NCBI GenBank assembly: GCA_018389105.1
Contig: JACATO010000031.1
Coordinates: forward strand, 620,001-684,000
Origin: Nautilus pompilius
Taxonomy: Eukaryota > Mollusca > Cephalopoda > Nautilida > Nautilidae
Length of the DNA stretch: 64,000 nt
Direction: 5' to 3'
How positions within the stretch are numbered: position 1 is the stretch's first letter; every line of letters starts with the position of its first letter. Below the pieces are notes generated by a model. That model was not told the origin of the DNA, searched no databases, and saw only the letters and a program-made list of their open reading frames with translations. The position numbers were made by a program, and so were the translations under genes. Below are positions 11,640-23,878 of the stretch, in pieces.

Positions 11640-12367
11640 TATTATCATCATTATTGATAAAAGGTGGCAGAATAAAATTTTAATTTAAACAAAAAATGAA
11701 AACATATATACCTAGAAATATTTTGATAATTCTGTTCTATATTAAACAATAAGTTGTCTTAGACTGGAATCTGCATTTTTCTTTCTTGCAAAACAGTTAC
11801 ATGGAAAGAAAAAAGTAAACATTTTTGCCAAGATTATTTTATACAAATTGATTTTTCTTTTTCCATAACAATTTCGTGAAAACTGATTATTTTGAAACAA
11901 GAAATTCATTAACAGCATTGAAGAAGGAAGTGCAGCGGTTATAACAAACGATAAATTTTAAATTGGCAAATGCCTTGTGTGTAGTCAGGGCTCTAGCATA
12001 CTGTATGTTAAGACCTATGTTAATGAAGCATGAATTTGCATTTGTTAAACCTGAATATCTTGTTCCTATAATGCATATCTGACTCATAGAACTTTTACAG
12101 TCCGACAGGCAGCTATCTGGCTATCTTATATATATGAACTCCGGCTTGTCTAACATGCCTAATCATACTAATTTTCTGGGTCCCAAATGTCTGACTTACA
12201 AGCTAGCTCTTCACAGTATTTGTCAGCAACAATCTTATATTATATATTGTATAATTTTGTTATATTCTTAACATTAAATTAAAACTGTTATTTGTTAGAT
12301 TAGTTTATGGGCATTTTAAAATACTAACATTGTTAGTTTCCAACCGATTACTTGTGACATACATTGG
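11640..12367. other. Intron or promoter-flank sequence
   Basis: AT-rich, no exon or repeat recognised. The short antisense ORF at 11887-12087 has no family features. Confidence 0.45.
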
Positions 12368-12375
12368 TATAAAAG
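12368..12375 (+). promoter_or_regulatory. TATA box for exon 1b
   Basis: TATAAAAG followed by GCCACCACTTCTGCG. It is placed so that transcription would start near 12398, giving a leader of about 190 nt before the ATG at 12591. The 35 bp downstream are GC-rich compared with the flanks, as expected of a core promoter. Confidence 0.6.
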
Positions 12376-12480
12376 GCCACCACTTCTGCGTCCAGCTGGT
12401 GCACAGATAACACTGTTTTGTTGTTAATAGTCCAACTTAGAAAATCAATAGGAACTCTGATACTTTCATATTTCTGCATT

Positions 12481-12619
12481 ATGAATGTTGGTGGTTCTGC
12501 TCAGTAGAGAACTTGTTGTTTGTTGTGTTTTCAACGTGTGAAGAGAGTCCTCTATGGAAGTTGTGAAGAGATCACTCACTATACAAGAATATGGTGATGT
12601 CAGAATTGGACTGTCCTAG
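12481..12619 (+). promoter_or_regulatory. Two upstream ORFs in the exon 1b leader
   Basis: A nine-codon uORF (including the stop) runs 12481-12507 (MNVGGSAQ). A second, of 22 codons including the stop, runs 12554-12619 and overlaps the main start at 12591 in another frame. If the transcript starts near 12398, both would lower translation from the main ATG. An overlapping uORF cannot be escaped by simple re-initiation. Confidence 0.55.
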
Positions 12620-12650
12620 CCAGCAGTACCTCCTAGATAACATGTCAGCG
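12591..12650 (+). CDS. CACNB: Ca-beta exon 1b, short alternative N-terminus (20 codons)
   Basis: ATG in good context (A at -3, G at +4), 20 open codons (MVMSELDCPSQQ... ending DNMSA), then GCG and the strong donor GTAAGC. It ends in phase 0, so it joins directly to GSAEST of the exon at 14732. Vertebrate beta genes use short first exons of the same kind. A TATA box lies 223 bp upstream of the ATG. An in-frame TGA at 12564 rules out a longer start. Confidence 0.8.
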
Positions 12651-14731
12651 GTAAGCTAGCTCTTAAATATATACATCTTCCACTTAACTGTGTTGCTAAA
12701 GCATGCTTCCCCTTTATATATCAACCAGTAGAAAATTATTTATTAATGCTATTTACTTTATTACTAGTGTTTTCAGAAGTGAATTGTGTATTTTAAAACA
12801 GTTTTCTAAATGCTGACCTAATATGTACTATAATATGCGGAACACTATTGATGTAGTTTGAGTAGATCCTTATCTTCCTATTAGGTTTTATTGACAGATT
12901 AAATTGAATTATCATTGATCTCTCAGTTCTAGCCTCACTTATTACATACTATGGTTTCTCTCTATGGGCTAGGTTAATTTTTTTCTATTTTAAGATTATG
13001 ATTCAGTAATGATGGTTATATTTGGAACAGCCAAATATCCTGTGAAATTGCTCTATTATTTTTGAGTACTGTTTTCTTACTGAAAAATTTGCCTATTGCA
13101 AGCAAGATTTTATAAATTTATTAATAAAAAAAAAAACACTAAAGATGTCACATAAAGCACAAATATGTTCATAGTAGAATTTATCCATTCCTGGAAGTAA
13201 ATTCAGATTTCCAGTGAGTGGCTGTATGGGACTATTGTTTAAAAAACTCTGTCTGTCTGTGTGCATGTGTGTGCGTGCCAAAATCCAGCTTCCATTTTTA
13301 GTTTAATTTTAGCTCAGATAAGTATAGCAAAATAGTTTATAGTTCATTTGTTAATTAATAATCTTCTGATGATAAGCAGATTTTAAAATGTTTTATTAAC
13401 ATGCATGTAAATTATATACAAATGGATATCATGTGATAGTTTCAGATGTTTATAAAAATCCAAATACTCCTCTATAATATATTAATTGATAGTTTCTTCA
13501 TTGCATTCTTCATGTATCACTTGCAAAAATAGCACACAGTTATTTTTTTGTATGAGTTTTTCCAAAATTTCTGATATTTTGTATCATGGTAGAATTCTTT
13601 AAGATTATCAGTTTGAAATGATTGATTTATTCCCTTATTTTTGATAAATGTATAGTTGTTATTTAATTTGCAAATGCACACAAATGAACTAACAAAATCA
13701 TAAACATTATTTATTTTGTTAAAAGTGTCATTTATGACTTTGTTTCAATGGTTAGTCATATTAAAATTTTAGGTGAATTTCATTTCTCATTACTTTTCAG
13801 GTTGATATGAATTATTTCCCTGATTAACATGTGTGTGCTATACTTTAGCAAGAATCATCAGGACAAAATTAAATGAATACAGAATGTAACTTGTGTATGC
13901 AGTCAGATACTTGTTCACTATGCTTGATTTATAGTTAATGAATAATGTCTTCCTCTTGTCCATTTGTGCCGAGTTCTTCTACATGAGTTTCTTCTGTGTA
14001 TTCTGGTTTTCTCCCATTTCCAATCATGTGTTTTTCTTTACAACTTAACCTGTCCAAAATGTGGCTGACTCATCTGGCACATCTTTTAGAATCTATAGTC
14101 TTTAGTGCCTATTTAATAAATATTATACCAGTAGTAAAATGTTCAAATGAAACTTGGAGGATATATTTGTGCATAGTACATAAAAAGTTGTGAAAGTTTG
14201 GTGAATCAGGAAAAATATAAACTTTTAACAAATGCTTTTTAAGCAAGTGTTTACTAATACTTTAAAATGTTTCTTGTTGTTGACACTTCCATGGCAGAAT
14301 GTTGTGGAACAAACATTATTTTCTATTCTGGTCACTAATTGTTAGTGCAAAGTATGAATCGTCTCATAGATGCCATAACTAGAGATGGGCAAACCTACAC
14401 ATAACCAGTTGTATGTTTATGCTACTTAACATTGTTCATGTCTTCAAACTATAGTTAAAAAATACAAAAACTAAGACTTGCTGCATAAATAAAAACAATA
14501 ATTTATGGACACTTGAGTCATTAAAAGTTTCACTGTTAGCATACAATATTTCTTTCTATTTTCTTACCTAAATGTGGACTAATCTGGTTTTATACTAGCA
14601 ATAATTTTTTTGGTTGAATTTTTTTAAATGAGTAAATATTAAGAGGCCACCACGCTTTTTTTTTTTTTTTGCATTTTTCTCCCTTGCACATCATCTACAA
14701 TCAAGTTATTTTGTCTGTTTTGTTGTTGCAG
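12651..14731. other. Intron sequence
   Basis: AT-rich, no repeat or exon recognised. Ends in a pyrimidine-rich tract and TTGTTGTTGCAG. Confidence 0.6.
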
Positions 14732-14848
14732 GGGTCAGCAGAGTCAACATGCAGCCAGCCATCAACAGATCTCTCCTTAGATGAAGAGAGGGAGGCCTTA
14801 CGTAGAGAAACAGAGCGACAGGCCCTCTCGCAGCTGGAACGTGCGAGA
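14732..14848 (+). CDS. CACNB: Ca-beta first common exon (39 codons)
   Basis: Phase 0 to 0. Encodes [10 protein letters not shown], then [16 protein letters not shown] and ALSQLERAR. This is the conserved helix before the SH3 domain (vertebrate [20 protein letters not shown]). Acceptor TTGCAG, donor AGA-GTAAGT. The SQPS-DLSLDEE form is closer to arthropod than to vertebrate sequence as I remember them. Confidence 0.96.
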
Positions 14849-15166
14849 GTAAGTGTATATGTTTTTTATTTTTCACTTTATTTTATTACTAGTAATTGCA
14901 TAGGACTTTACTCTGGCACTGAGAAGCGTCAAGATTTTGGAAATTGTATAGAATCATTTTATTGTTTTAGAGATAGTCCAAAATCAATAACTGTAATTAG
15001 CCCCTGTGTAAGACAATTTGCAGTTGTATTCTAGTACAAACATTGATGTGCATTATAAATATTTCTTCCATTGAGAAATTATAAAAGGGGGTGTAGGCCA
15101 AAGAAGTCCTCTCCCAGGTGATCTAATCTGGATTGGAATTGGTGAATCTACCTTGCAGTATAAATA
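14849..15166. other. Intron sequence between common exon 1 and the mariner copy
   Basis: Nothing recognised. A read-through frame after the exon is intronic. Confidence 0.6.
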
Positions 15167-16383
15167 CGAGGTTTGATCAAAGCGTTTTGGACTGAATTTA
15201 TTGTAGGGAAATTGTGTATACTATAGGGATATTAAACAAGTGGTATTGCTGGTTGGTAACACTTGCTGACATCACACCTGGCAGGAAGCTGCCATCTTGT
15301 CTCAGTCTTGGTGACACGCTGTTTTGTGCAGACATATTTTTTTTGTCCCATTGTAAAATGCCTGACTTAAGGAGCAATGTATATACATCAAATCCTGTGT
15401 GAAACTTGGTAAGACAGCCACTGAAACCTATGAAATGTGAGAAACTGCTTTTGGGGATGAAGCTCTCAGGTTTTAAAGCATTTGAGTGGTTTGCTCAATT
15501 TAGAAATGGCTGAACTTCCATTAATGATGATCCAAGCTCTGGTTGTTCATCAATTTTGCACATTGAGGAATCAGTCACTTGTGTTCACGAGACTATTCAT
15601 GGTAACAGATAAATGATGATTCATGAAGTGGCGGAAGTTGGCATCTCCTATGGCATGTGCCAAATGATTTTGACTCTAGATTTGGAAATGAGGCGCAAGT
15701 CTCTGCAAAGTTTGTCCCACAGATTCTTACCATCATTACAGGTGATGAGACGAGTTTATGACTGTGACCCTGAGACTAAGCATCAGTCATCTCAATGGAG
15801 GACCCCATCATCACTTCAGCCAAAGAAAACAAAACAGATGCACTCAAATGTGAAGATGATGACAATTGTATTTTTTGACATTGAAGGTGTTGTGCACCAT
15901 TTGTTCATTCCACAAGATCTGACACTGTATCGGTGATTTTATTTGGCCATTCTGAAATACCTAAGAGATGCAGTTTAAAAGAAGCAGCCTGAAAAATGGG
16001 AATTGAGTTTGTGGATGTTGCATCACAACAATACACTGTCACATTCAACACACTCCACACAGGAATTTTTGGCCAAGCATAACATCTCACTAATTTCCCA
16101 CCCATTATATTAACCAGATTTGGTACCAAATGATCTCTTTCTGCTCCCAAGACTGAAATACCCTAAAAGGAAAGAGTTATGTCAACCCTCATCCAAAATG
16201 CAACTCAGAAATTGAAAGGCATTCCAAAAGAAGAGTATTGGGGATGCTTTAAAAAAATGGCAGGATCACCGGAATTGCTGTGTTCCACCAGGGGGAGACT
16301 ACTTTGAAAGGGATCAATTTTATTAACTGTTGTCCTTAATTTTTTAAGAATACATAGTCCCAGAACTTTTTGATTAGACCTTG
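15167..16383 (+). mobile_element. Mariner element (1.2 kb) with broken transposase
   Basis: Inverted ends: left CGAGGTTTGATCAAA, right the complement of CAAGGTCTAATCAAA, with TA on the left. The plus-strand translation shows mariner blocks in order: FEWFAQFRNG, VAEVGISYGMCQ, ITGDET (first Asp, in a shifted frame), YDCDPETKHQSSQW, VFFDIEGVVH, LHHNNTLSH (second Asp replaced by Asn) and LVPNDLFLLP (third). About 60 codons between the helix-turn-helix part and the core are missing, and several stops and shifts lie inside. Clearly dead. Confidence 0.88.
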
Positions 16384-17774
16384 TTTATTTAACCTGCTAT
16401 TCTTTCCTAATTTTGGCACACCAGCATTAATTGGTTGGTTAAGACCACAATTTTTACATTGTCACTGTAAGTAAATGTATCATCCTAAAAGCTGAAGAAA
16501 GAAAAATAGTTTGAATTAGATTTTTCTAATATATCTATAGCACCTACTTTCAGTGTGTTGATGTCTTTATTTTTCATTTATGGTTAGCTGATAGCATGTT
16601 AAGCAGACAAATTTTTTTGAACAAACTATTTGAAAATGCTGGCAATATGGTTTAACTGGAATACTGTTGTGACTGAGTACAGGATTTCTAATGCTCACAG
16701 AGGATTATACTTGACCCTGACTTCACACACATTGCAGCACAGCAAAGGTTTGGGCAGCTCTTTTAATTTATTAAATCATTTTTTTAATCATCTGTTTTAA
16801 ATCTGAATAATTGTTAGATTGATGTGTGTGTATATACACACAGTTAAAATTTTTTTAAAAATTCATTGTGTTAGATGTTTCTTGCAGTACTCTCATTCTT
16901 GGAGAGAAAAGTTAAGTAAAATGCTTTCTAGGAATGGATGTGTCAGACTTAGCAATTTATTTAAGTTTAAACAGAAATAAACCAAAATTGGTGGTTAACA
17001 GAAGCATAAAAAGTGAATTGTGTGATTTTTGTGTTTTTATGCTAATTTATTAACCATGATGGTACTTGCTAGAATTTTTACTAACTATCTTAAAATAACA
17101 TGTGACTTTTGTAGTGGCTGTTCAGTGACAACTTGGCAGTCAGATGCTTGGATTTTTTTACCCTTGGCTTTTCATTTTAAGATTTACACCCCCTTGCAAG
17201 TTTTACTTAATCCTTTTTCAAAACTGTTCTAGAAGTACTAAAAATAAAGAGTATAAATAACTCTTTAGTGATTTGGCTTATGGTTGTAGCCTTTGAATAA
17301 TGTAATATTTTGCTATTTTACAGTTAGTGAAAAATGTAATTGTATATATTGGTGAAGTATGCTTAGTACTTATATGATGATGACTAAGGGTATCCTCACT
17401 AGCTTGAAGGCTGTTATTTTCAGACTTATGGTGAAGGGAGAATGTTTGGACTGGGGATTTTGATGAAAAATAGACTGTTATTTTGTAAATACCTGCTGCC
17501 TCACATCTGATATAATTACATGTGTGGAATGTATTATACTTACATTAGTTTAATGTACAGTTTCTACTTAACACTGAACTTACAATGGGTTCAAATTATT
17601 GAAACAATCTCTAAATTTTGTTACTTTTTGAAATTTTATTTGAATTCAGACAAAAGCAGCTATAGGAATGATTCCTTATTGATGTCTAAGAATATCCTAG
17701 AGAATCATAGATTGAAGATTGAAATGCTTCAACATACAATAGAGTAACAATCTGGATGCTGTTAATGGTCAAAC
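16384..17774. other. Intron sequence
   Basis: AT-rich, with a short TG/CA palindrome near 16825. No exon or repeat recognised. Confidence 0.5.
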
Positions 17775-18560
17775 CCACTTTCATTAAAATAATCTGTTGA
17801 GATATTTCTCCATTTTTCTTGTGAATACTGCCATAGCTGTGTAACATTTGTTGGATACCTAGTTTTATCCTGCCTATAGTTCATCCCAACATCACACAGC
17901 AGTTTAGTTTGGGACTATAGATGTCACAGTCTAAAAGCCTTCTGATTTTCCAGCTATTCTTCGCAGAACTTGAAGATGTTTTTAGGAAGATTGTCTTGTT
18001 GAAAATGAATCCATGCCAAAGAAGTTGTCCATCAAAGGGCATTGCATTAGTCAGAAGAATTTGATCATATTCCTCTTTTCTCCTTGCACCTTTGACCTGA
18101 ACAAGATCATCAATGGCTAAACCTACAAAACAGCCCCACACCACCACACTACTCTCTTCATGTTTCACTGTTGGCACAACACAACCATCAACAAATTTAC
18201 TCCCAAAAATGCTTAAACATTGATTCATCAGTCCACAAGATCTGCCATTGTTGTGGAGTTTACTGTACAGATTCTTTTGCTCATGCCTTACATGTTCACT
18301 TATTTTGCATGACAGTGGTTTCTGAACTGCTACCTGATATAGGTTTTGAACCATCTCTGGGATAGCCAGATATCTGTTGCAAAAACATGTAATTCTTATA
18401 AATTTGTCCTGGGCAGCAGTTATTTCTCTCTTGTGGCCATGCCCCTCTCTGTTGGAAATATTTCCAAGATGGGCCTTTTTCTTCAAAATCTAATACACTG
18501 CATTGTGTAACACATTGATTTTCCTGGTGATATCTCTGTTGGCCTAAATTTTTTTTTTTT
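17775..18560 (-). mobile_element. Tc1-like transposase relic
   Basis: A long minus-strand frame (18486-17881, 201 codons) plus upstream text reads INVLHNAVY, then HLGNISNREGHGHKR, then AAQDKFIRITCFCNRYL. Next come the core block PTVKHEESSVVVWGCF and the MPFDGQLLWHGFIF stretch where the second catalytic Asp should follow but is altered. The DNA-binding and first core parts are well preserved and the C-terminal third is scrambled. Terminal repeats were not found, so the limits are approximate. Confidence 0.8.
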
Positions 18561-19480
18561 AAATTAACCAGTTTGGTGCCTTTTCCAACAACAGTATCGG
18601 CTAGGTGTGAGTGCTATCATAGGGTGGTTTCATACTACCCACATTTGGGTGATTATAGCCAAACACATTCATGAATATTAAATAGTGTAACTCAAAGAGT
18701 ACTCTGGAATCAAGATAACTAAATATCCTAATATCTTCAGTGAAAATATGTACAAAATAAATACTGAGCTGCCAGTATTTAATAAAATTTTGATGCCATT
18801 TCCTCCAGACTTTGTATCATGCTAATTATAATATATAGTATTCCAATATCATATGTGTTATTTGTGATTTTGTAGATTCAAATAATTTTGGATTAAGGTG
18901 GTCAGGCTATACCTTGAAAATCATAAAATCTGGAGAATTACTTTCAACCAAAATACATATTTATTGCTTTATGGTCCCTGATTAGTTGTTGAGCTAGGAC
19001 AAAATTCATCCAATCAAAGCTTTTAATCTTCATTCGGCATAGTTGAATTAGCATGGCTTTCTCTATAGTTAGGATGCTCGCATACTTCTGTTGTTTTGAA
19101 TCAAATGATTCTGCAAATATTTGATAAATTTTATGCCCATCTCATTAAGAATGCTTCAGAAACATTTCTAAACAAAAGAAGATGCCTTTATTGGTAACAG
19201 ATGGACAGGTTCTCTTTAAATGGCAGTAGTGGATGAGGGGCTAAGTATGAAATAAGTATAGGATCTGGAGAACTACATCTAGATGTGGGTGGTGAATGTA
19301 GTCTGAATTTATTGTCACACAGAACAATAAATGAAGCTTTGAGGAAATATATGAATAGTTAAATTATACCAGTCAGCAAAGAACTCTTTATTCAGGCCCT
19401 TAGGATTACTGAAATATAGAGATATGCACATTTATGCAGCAATTTCTATGCCCAAAATATAAAAGTCAGTATTCTACACA
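18561..19480. other. Intron sequence
   Basis: Part of 18560-18720 may be the 5' flank of the Tc1 relic. Otherwise nothing recognised. Confidence 0.4.
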
Positions 19481-20070
19481 TTTGAAAAAAAAAAGAAGAA
19501 TACAATGTAATGTTTGACTTTGAGACAAGATCAGTAAGAGTAAACTCTACTGCAATGGATAGCTGTGCCAGAGACTATACTCGAGAAATTCAAAATGAAC
19601 ACATTTGCCTTCGTGTTCAACATAGGGAGACATTATGTGCTAGTTAAGCTATTCTGTGGTATTATGAACTTTCCTTTACCTGTCTGTGCCACTACATGGA
19701 ATAACATCAGACCTTAAATTCATACATCTAGTAAGGAGACAGCCACTTATAGTGTGGATACAGCAGCATATGAACATGATGATTCAGCTTTAGAAGATGC
19801 AATATAGTTTGTTAGAAGGGAATGACTGGAAATAGCTGTAAGTGAGGCAGCATATACATTTATTGATCAGGAATCAGATTTAGGTATCATCTACAAAAAG
19901 CTAGGCATGGTAATAGGGAAGTACTGGGAGAAGTTCTTAAAATCTACTAAGAAGACATGAATAAGAAAAGCCAACACATCATCAACTGAACCTCCAAAGA
20001 ACACAAACAGTAAACACAAATGAGCAGCCCAATTGGATGAACATTATCACAAGGAGGGCAAGTTGTATAA
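19481..20070 (+). mobile_element. Possible decayed Mutator-like transposase fragment
   Basis: A 40-codon open stretch at 19594-19716 reads MNTFAFVFNIGRHY, then VLVKLFCGIMNFPLP. The LFCGIMNxPxP motif resembles the start of a Mutator-like transposase family I know from many invertebrate genomes. Further on, pieces such as AVSEAAYTFIDQESD are open in varying frames. Many lesions, no ends found. Family assignment is from memory of one motif. Confidence 0.4.
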
Positions 20071-20727
20071 AAGCTGGAAGATTCTGAACTTATATATTTC
20101 AAGTATTATATTGGTGCATGTCATCTATTTATAACTGTATTTTACTTTTGCAGAGCAAAGTCACAAATTTGCATTTTAGGGACATTTTATGACCTTAATA
20201 AAACTTGACAAATTTTTATTGTACAAAGTTGAAATTTCAGAACATAAAATAGGCTGTATTGAACTAACATATTTCCTATTTTCTTCAACGTAGCCATCTT
20301 AGTGTGACAAATTTGATGGTAAACAATATGAGATACCTGGAAATAAAATTTTGGCCTTCTAGCACTACTGTTTGCTGAACTTTAGTATTAAGTAGCTGAT
20401 TTTTTATTCTGGTGATCATTGTGGATTATGTACCTCTCAAAAGTAGGTTTTTAAAAAAAAAAATCATGTTACATATAGGTACACATGTGGCAAATGTGTG
20501 TACCTAAGGCAGAAGAGGAGAAAAGATACATTATTTTAAGCTTGATAGTTGTATTGTACATAGTGTTGTTAATTGAAGTTTGGCATTAAGTTCCTTTAGT
20601 CATTTTTCAAAAATGAATTTAAAAAAATATCTATCACTGATGTTCATAATCTTTAAAAAACTGTTTTTTTAAGACCATATTTGAGATTTGGCTGGCAATT
20701 CACTTGTTTGGTTTTATGTTTTATGTA
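20071..20727. other. Intron sequence
   Basis: Nothing recognised. Confidence 0.5.
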
Positions 20728-21758
20728 TTAGGTCATTACAAAAGTTTTGTCGGATTTATATTATGTTAATTTGGAATTCCTTTTTTGCAGGCTTGTGAAG
20801 GTGTATGTAGATAAGTTGCATATCATTTTGTAGCCTGTGCTTTAGCATACATTATGCAAAACTACCTTTTTAAAAATTATAAAATGGATATTTGTTTCAG
20901 GGTTCTGAGTGAAGCATGGATAGAAAAGTTTTTCGTGCCAGTTTGCTTCACAAGTTCTAACTAGGCCACAAAGTGAGTGAGGCAACTCGTAACATAAGCA
21001 AGCACGGGGCGAGGACACAGCAAATGAGTGCACAGTACAATGATGGATTGCAAAGTTTTGATAAGGAGATGTGAACCTCAAAGATAAGGAAGGTAGCTGA
21101 CCATCTGAAAGCCTCAGTTGAAGCCAGTCCAAGAAAAACAGTATGAGAAATTGCTAGAGAGCTTGATGTAAGCAATAGAACTGTTTCCTGGCATCTTGAT
21201 GCAATCAGCCAGGTGAAAAAACTTGATAAGTGGGTGCCTCATGAGTTGAATGAACAACAACAAAATCATTGATTGGAGATCTGCTTTTTGCTTGGCATAA
21301 GAAACAAAACCTGGCAAAACCATCACAGCTGAAAGATACTGTTGTGAATTAAACGTTCACCAGAAACTCTCAATGACAACTAGCATTGGTGAATCGAAGA
21401 GGTCAAATCCTACTCCATGACAATGTGGGTCATTATGTTTCAAAAGTGACTCTTTAGAAACTGAACAGATGGGGTACGAAGTTCTCTCACCCAGCCTATT
21501 CACTGGGCCTTTAAACACCTGGACTGCTTTCTCCTTATGAAATCCTTCTCCAACCAAGCAGCAACTGAAACTTCTTCCAACAGTTTATCAACTCCAGAAA
21601 TCTAGATTTTTTCAAAATGGTATAAATGTGTTTGTAACTCATTAGCAGTAGTGTATTGATTGTAATGGGACTTACTTTGATTAATAAGCTTCAGCAACGA
21701 TATGAAGTCTCGTTGTTGCGGTAAAAAAAAAACCGACAAAACTTTTATAACAGCCTAA
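20728..21758 (+). mobile_element. Mariner element (1.03 kb), internally deleted
   Basis: Inverted ends: TTAGGTCATTACAAAAGTTT on the left, with the complement of TTAGGCTGTTATAAAAGTTT on the right, both followed by TGTCGG. TA lies on the left flank. Inside, the plus strand reads VSNRTVSWHLDAISQVKK, then LDKWVPHELNEQQQNH, the DNA-binding part of SETMAR-type mariners. The catalytic region is reduced and full of stops. At 1.03 kb it is shorter than the usual 1.3 kb. Confidence 0.88.
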
Positions 21759-23223
21759 TTGAAATGATTTTTTTAAAACTTTTTGACAATATACTAAAAA
21801 TTTTTAATTGATTTTAAAGTGATAATACAGTTTGAAAGAGCTGTTTTTAGTACATTGTGTTCACCAATTTTAAGCTGATTTTATCTTTAGCTCCTTTTCC
21901 CCATGCTGTCATTGTACGTGGCATTACAAAGTTCTGATTATGTATCCTCAATTGTAGATTATTATAAGTAAGAAGATGTATCCAATTAGTGCCATAGTGA
22001 CTATGAACTAGTGGATCAGTTACTGTATTGATAATGGTCACTTAAGCATACCTTACAACAATGTTTTCAAAGCATTAGGACAAATATCAGTCATCTCTGA
22101 ATCATTGGATAAAATCTAAAAATAGTTTAAAGCATTTTGAGGTAAAATTATTGCAGTAGAAGTGGCTTCATTTTTCTAAGTAATGATTATCATTGATATA
22201 CGTAAGTATACCCAGCAAAAAAAAACATTGTGAAGCTAAACTTTCTAGAAGAATTTTTAGACACATTTATAAAATTTCCATTATAGCTTTTTTTTTTTTT
22301 TTTTGATAATTTGGCCATTAGCTCAAGCATTGGGGTATTTTGATTGCCCCCATGTCTAGGCTCTGTTTGCTGTCAGCTTTTAGAGGAGTTTCCTCAAGGT
22401 CAACTGGTTTCTCTTGTCTCTAATAAAAATAGAACAAAAAAATCCTCTGTACAGTTCTTGGTTTTATCCACATGCTGCTTATATCCTCCTTTTAGTTTTG
22501 TGTGAATACAAAGGAGAGGGCACTCTTTTTGTTAGAATTACATTTCTTATGCCAGTGATAAATATCATTAATATTCAACAACAACTTTGATATGTGCTGG
22601 ATCCTTATCTAGAACATGGTGTTTCAGCTTATCAGGGTTTCTAAAAACACCAAAAAGCAGCAGCAAAATGTTTAAATGATGGGTTTCCAGTATGTCTTTA
22701 GTGGATGTGCTTAGTAGTTGTCTATTGACATGGGATTATTTAAAGTGTTTTTGTATGCAATCTGAATCTAATTTTTATCTGCCTATAGTTTAGAAACCTT
22801 CCCACACTGCTACATTCCAAAAATGCATGATTTCCTACAGTGAGGGGGCTAACCCTTTTAGTATGATCTCTCTTATCTTTGAGTATTTCACTTCATCTGC
22901 CATACTTACTGATTTGATAGCTAAATGTTTGAAAGCGACTGATGATGATGATGATCAGAAGTTACCATGAGTTGTTGCATTATGGGAAGCTTTTTAATTA
23001 TCAAATTCAGAATGCATATACAGCTGCTGTAAGAAAAGCAGTATTCATTATATCTATTAAAAACTATCTGATTGTTTAGGTGTTTAAGAATGTGTTTGTA
23101 TTCATTGCATTCTTTTTCTTTAATTGCAGTTTCCATTGTAGTTTTTTTTTTTTAATAAGCTTGACTTTTTTCTTGAGCAAGAAGAATAGCAGAAAATCCA
23201 TGTCATTATTGTTATGATTTCAG
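21759..23223. other. Intron sequence
   Basis: No exon or classifiable repeat. Poly-T at 22289-22306. Ends in TTATGATTTCAG at the acceptor. Confidence 0.5.
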
Positions 23224-23346
23224 AGAAAACCTGTTGCTTTTGCTGTAAGAACAAATGTTGCTTTTGATGGAACTTTAGATGATGATTCGCCTGTTCATGG
23301 TTGTGCCATAAGCTTTGGTGTTAAAGACTTCTTGCACATTTTGGAG
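23224..23346 (+). CDS. CACNB: Ca-beta exon, SH3 domain first half (41 codons)
   Basis: Phase 0 to 0. Encodes RKPVAFAVRTNV, then AFDGTLDDDSPVHG and KDFLHILE. This is the start of the SH3 fold. DFLHILE carries Leu where most family members have Lys (DFLHIKE), and AFDGTLDDD replaces the usual SYxGxLDED, both mild oddities. Donor GAG-GTTAGT. Confidence 0.96.
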
Positions 23347-23878
23347 GTTAGTCATTCTGTTTGTCTTACAGGTAGAGATGAGTTCAAAAACTTTTAGTGA
23401 TGTGTGGATATACTTAATTAAGGAAAGCAGTAACTGTATGAACAACCAATCATCAGAGGGCTTTCACCTTTTGTTTATTTTTAATAAATGAGTTAATTTT
23501 GTTAGAATAGACTGAGACACATTCTTCCTTGTGTAATATTTACTTTTATTTATTTTTATCAGATATCGACAAGCATAGAATACATCCCAGCCTGCCTCTC
23601 AGCTATAATTCAAACTGAAAACTTTAATATTCTGACTTTAAGCAAATGCTTAAATTTAAATGTATTATTCTTTTCCTCAAATATGTATTGCATAACTTTC
23701 AAAACAAAATTTGTAACTATAATACCATTATATACTATACACTGATATATATTAAGGCTTGTCACATCAGACATTTACTGCACAGACTAGTAACAAATTT
23801 TAACATTGGGTACAAACACCAGAAATTTGTTTTTTATAAAAAAAACAAAAAAAAAATAGTTTAGCTCTTCTGTTTTAA
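23347..23878. other. Intron sequence
   Basis: AT-rich, nothing recognised before the TTAA of the piggyBac insertion at 23875. Confidence 0.6.
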
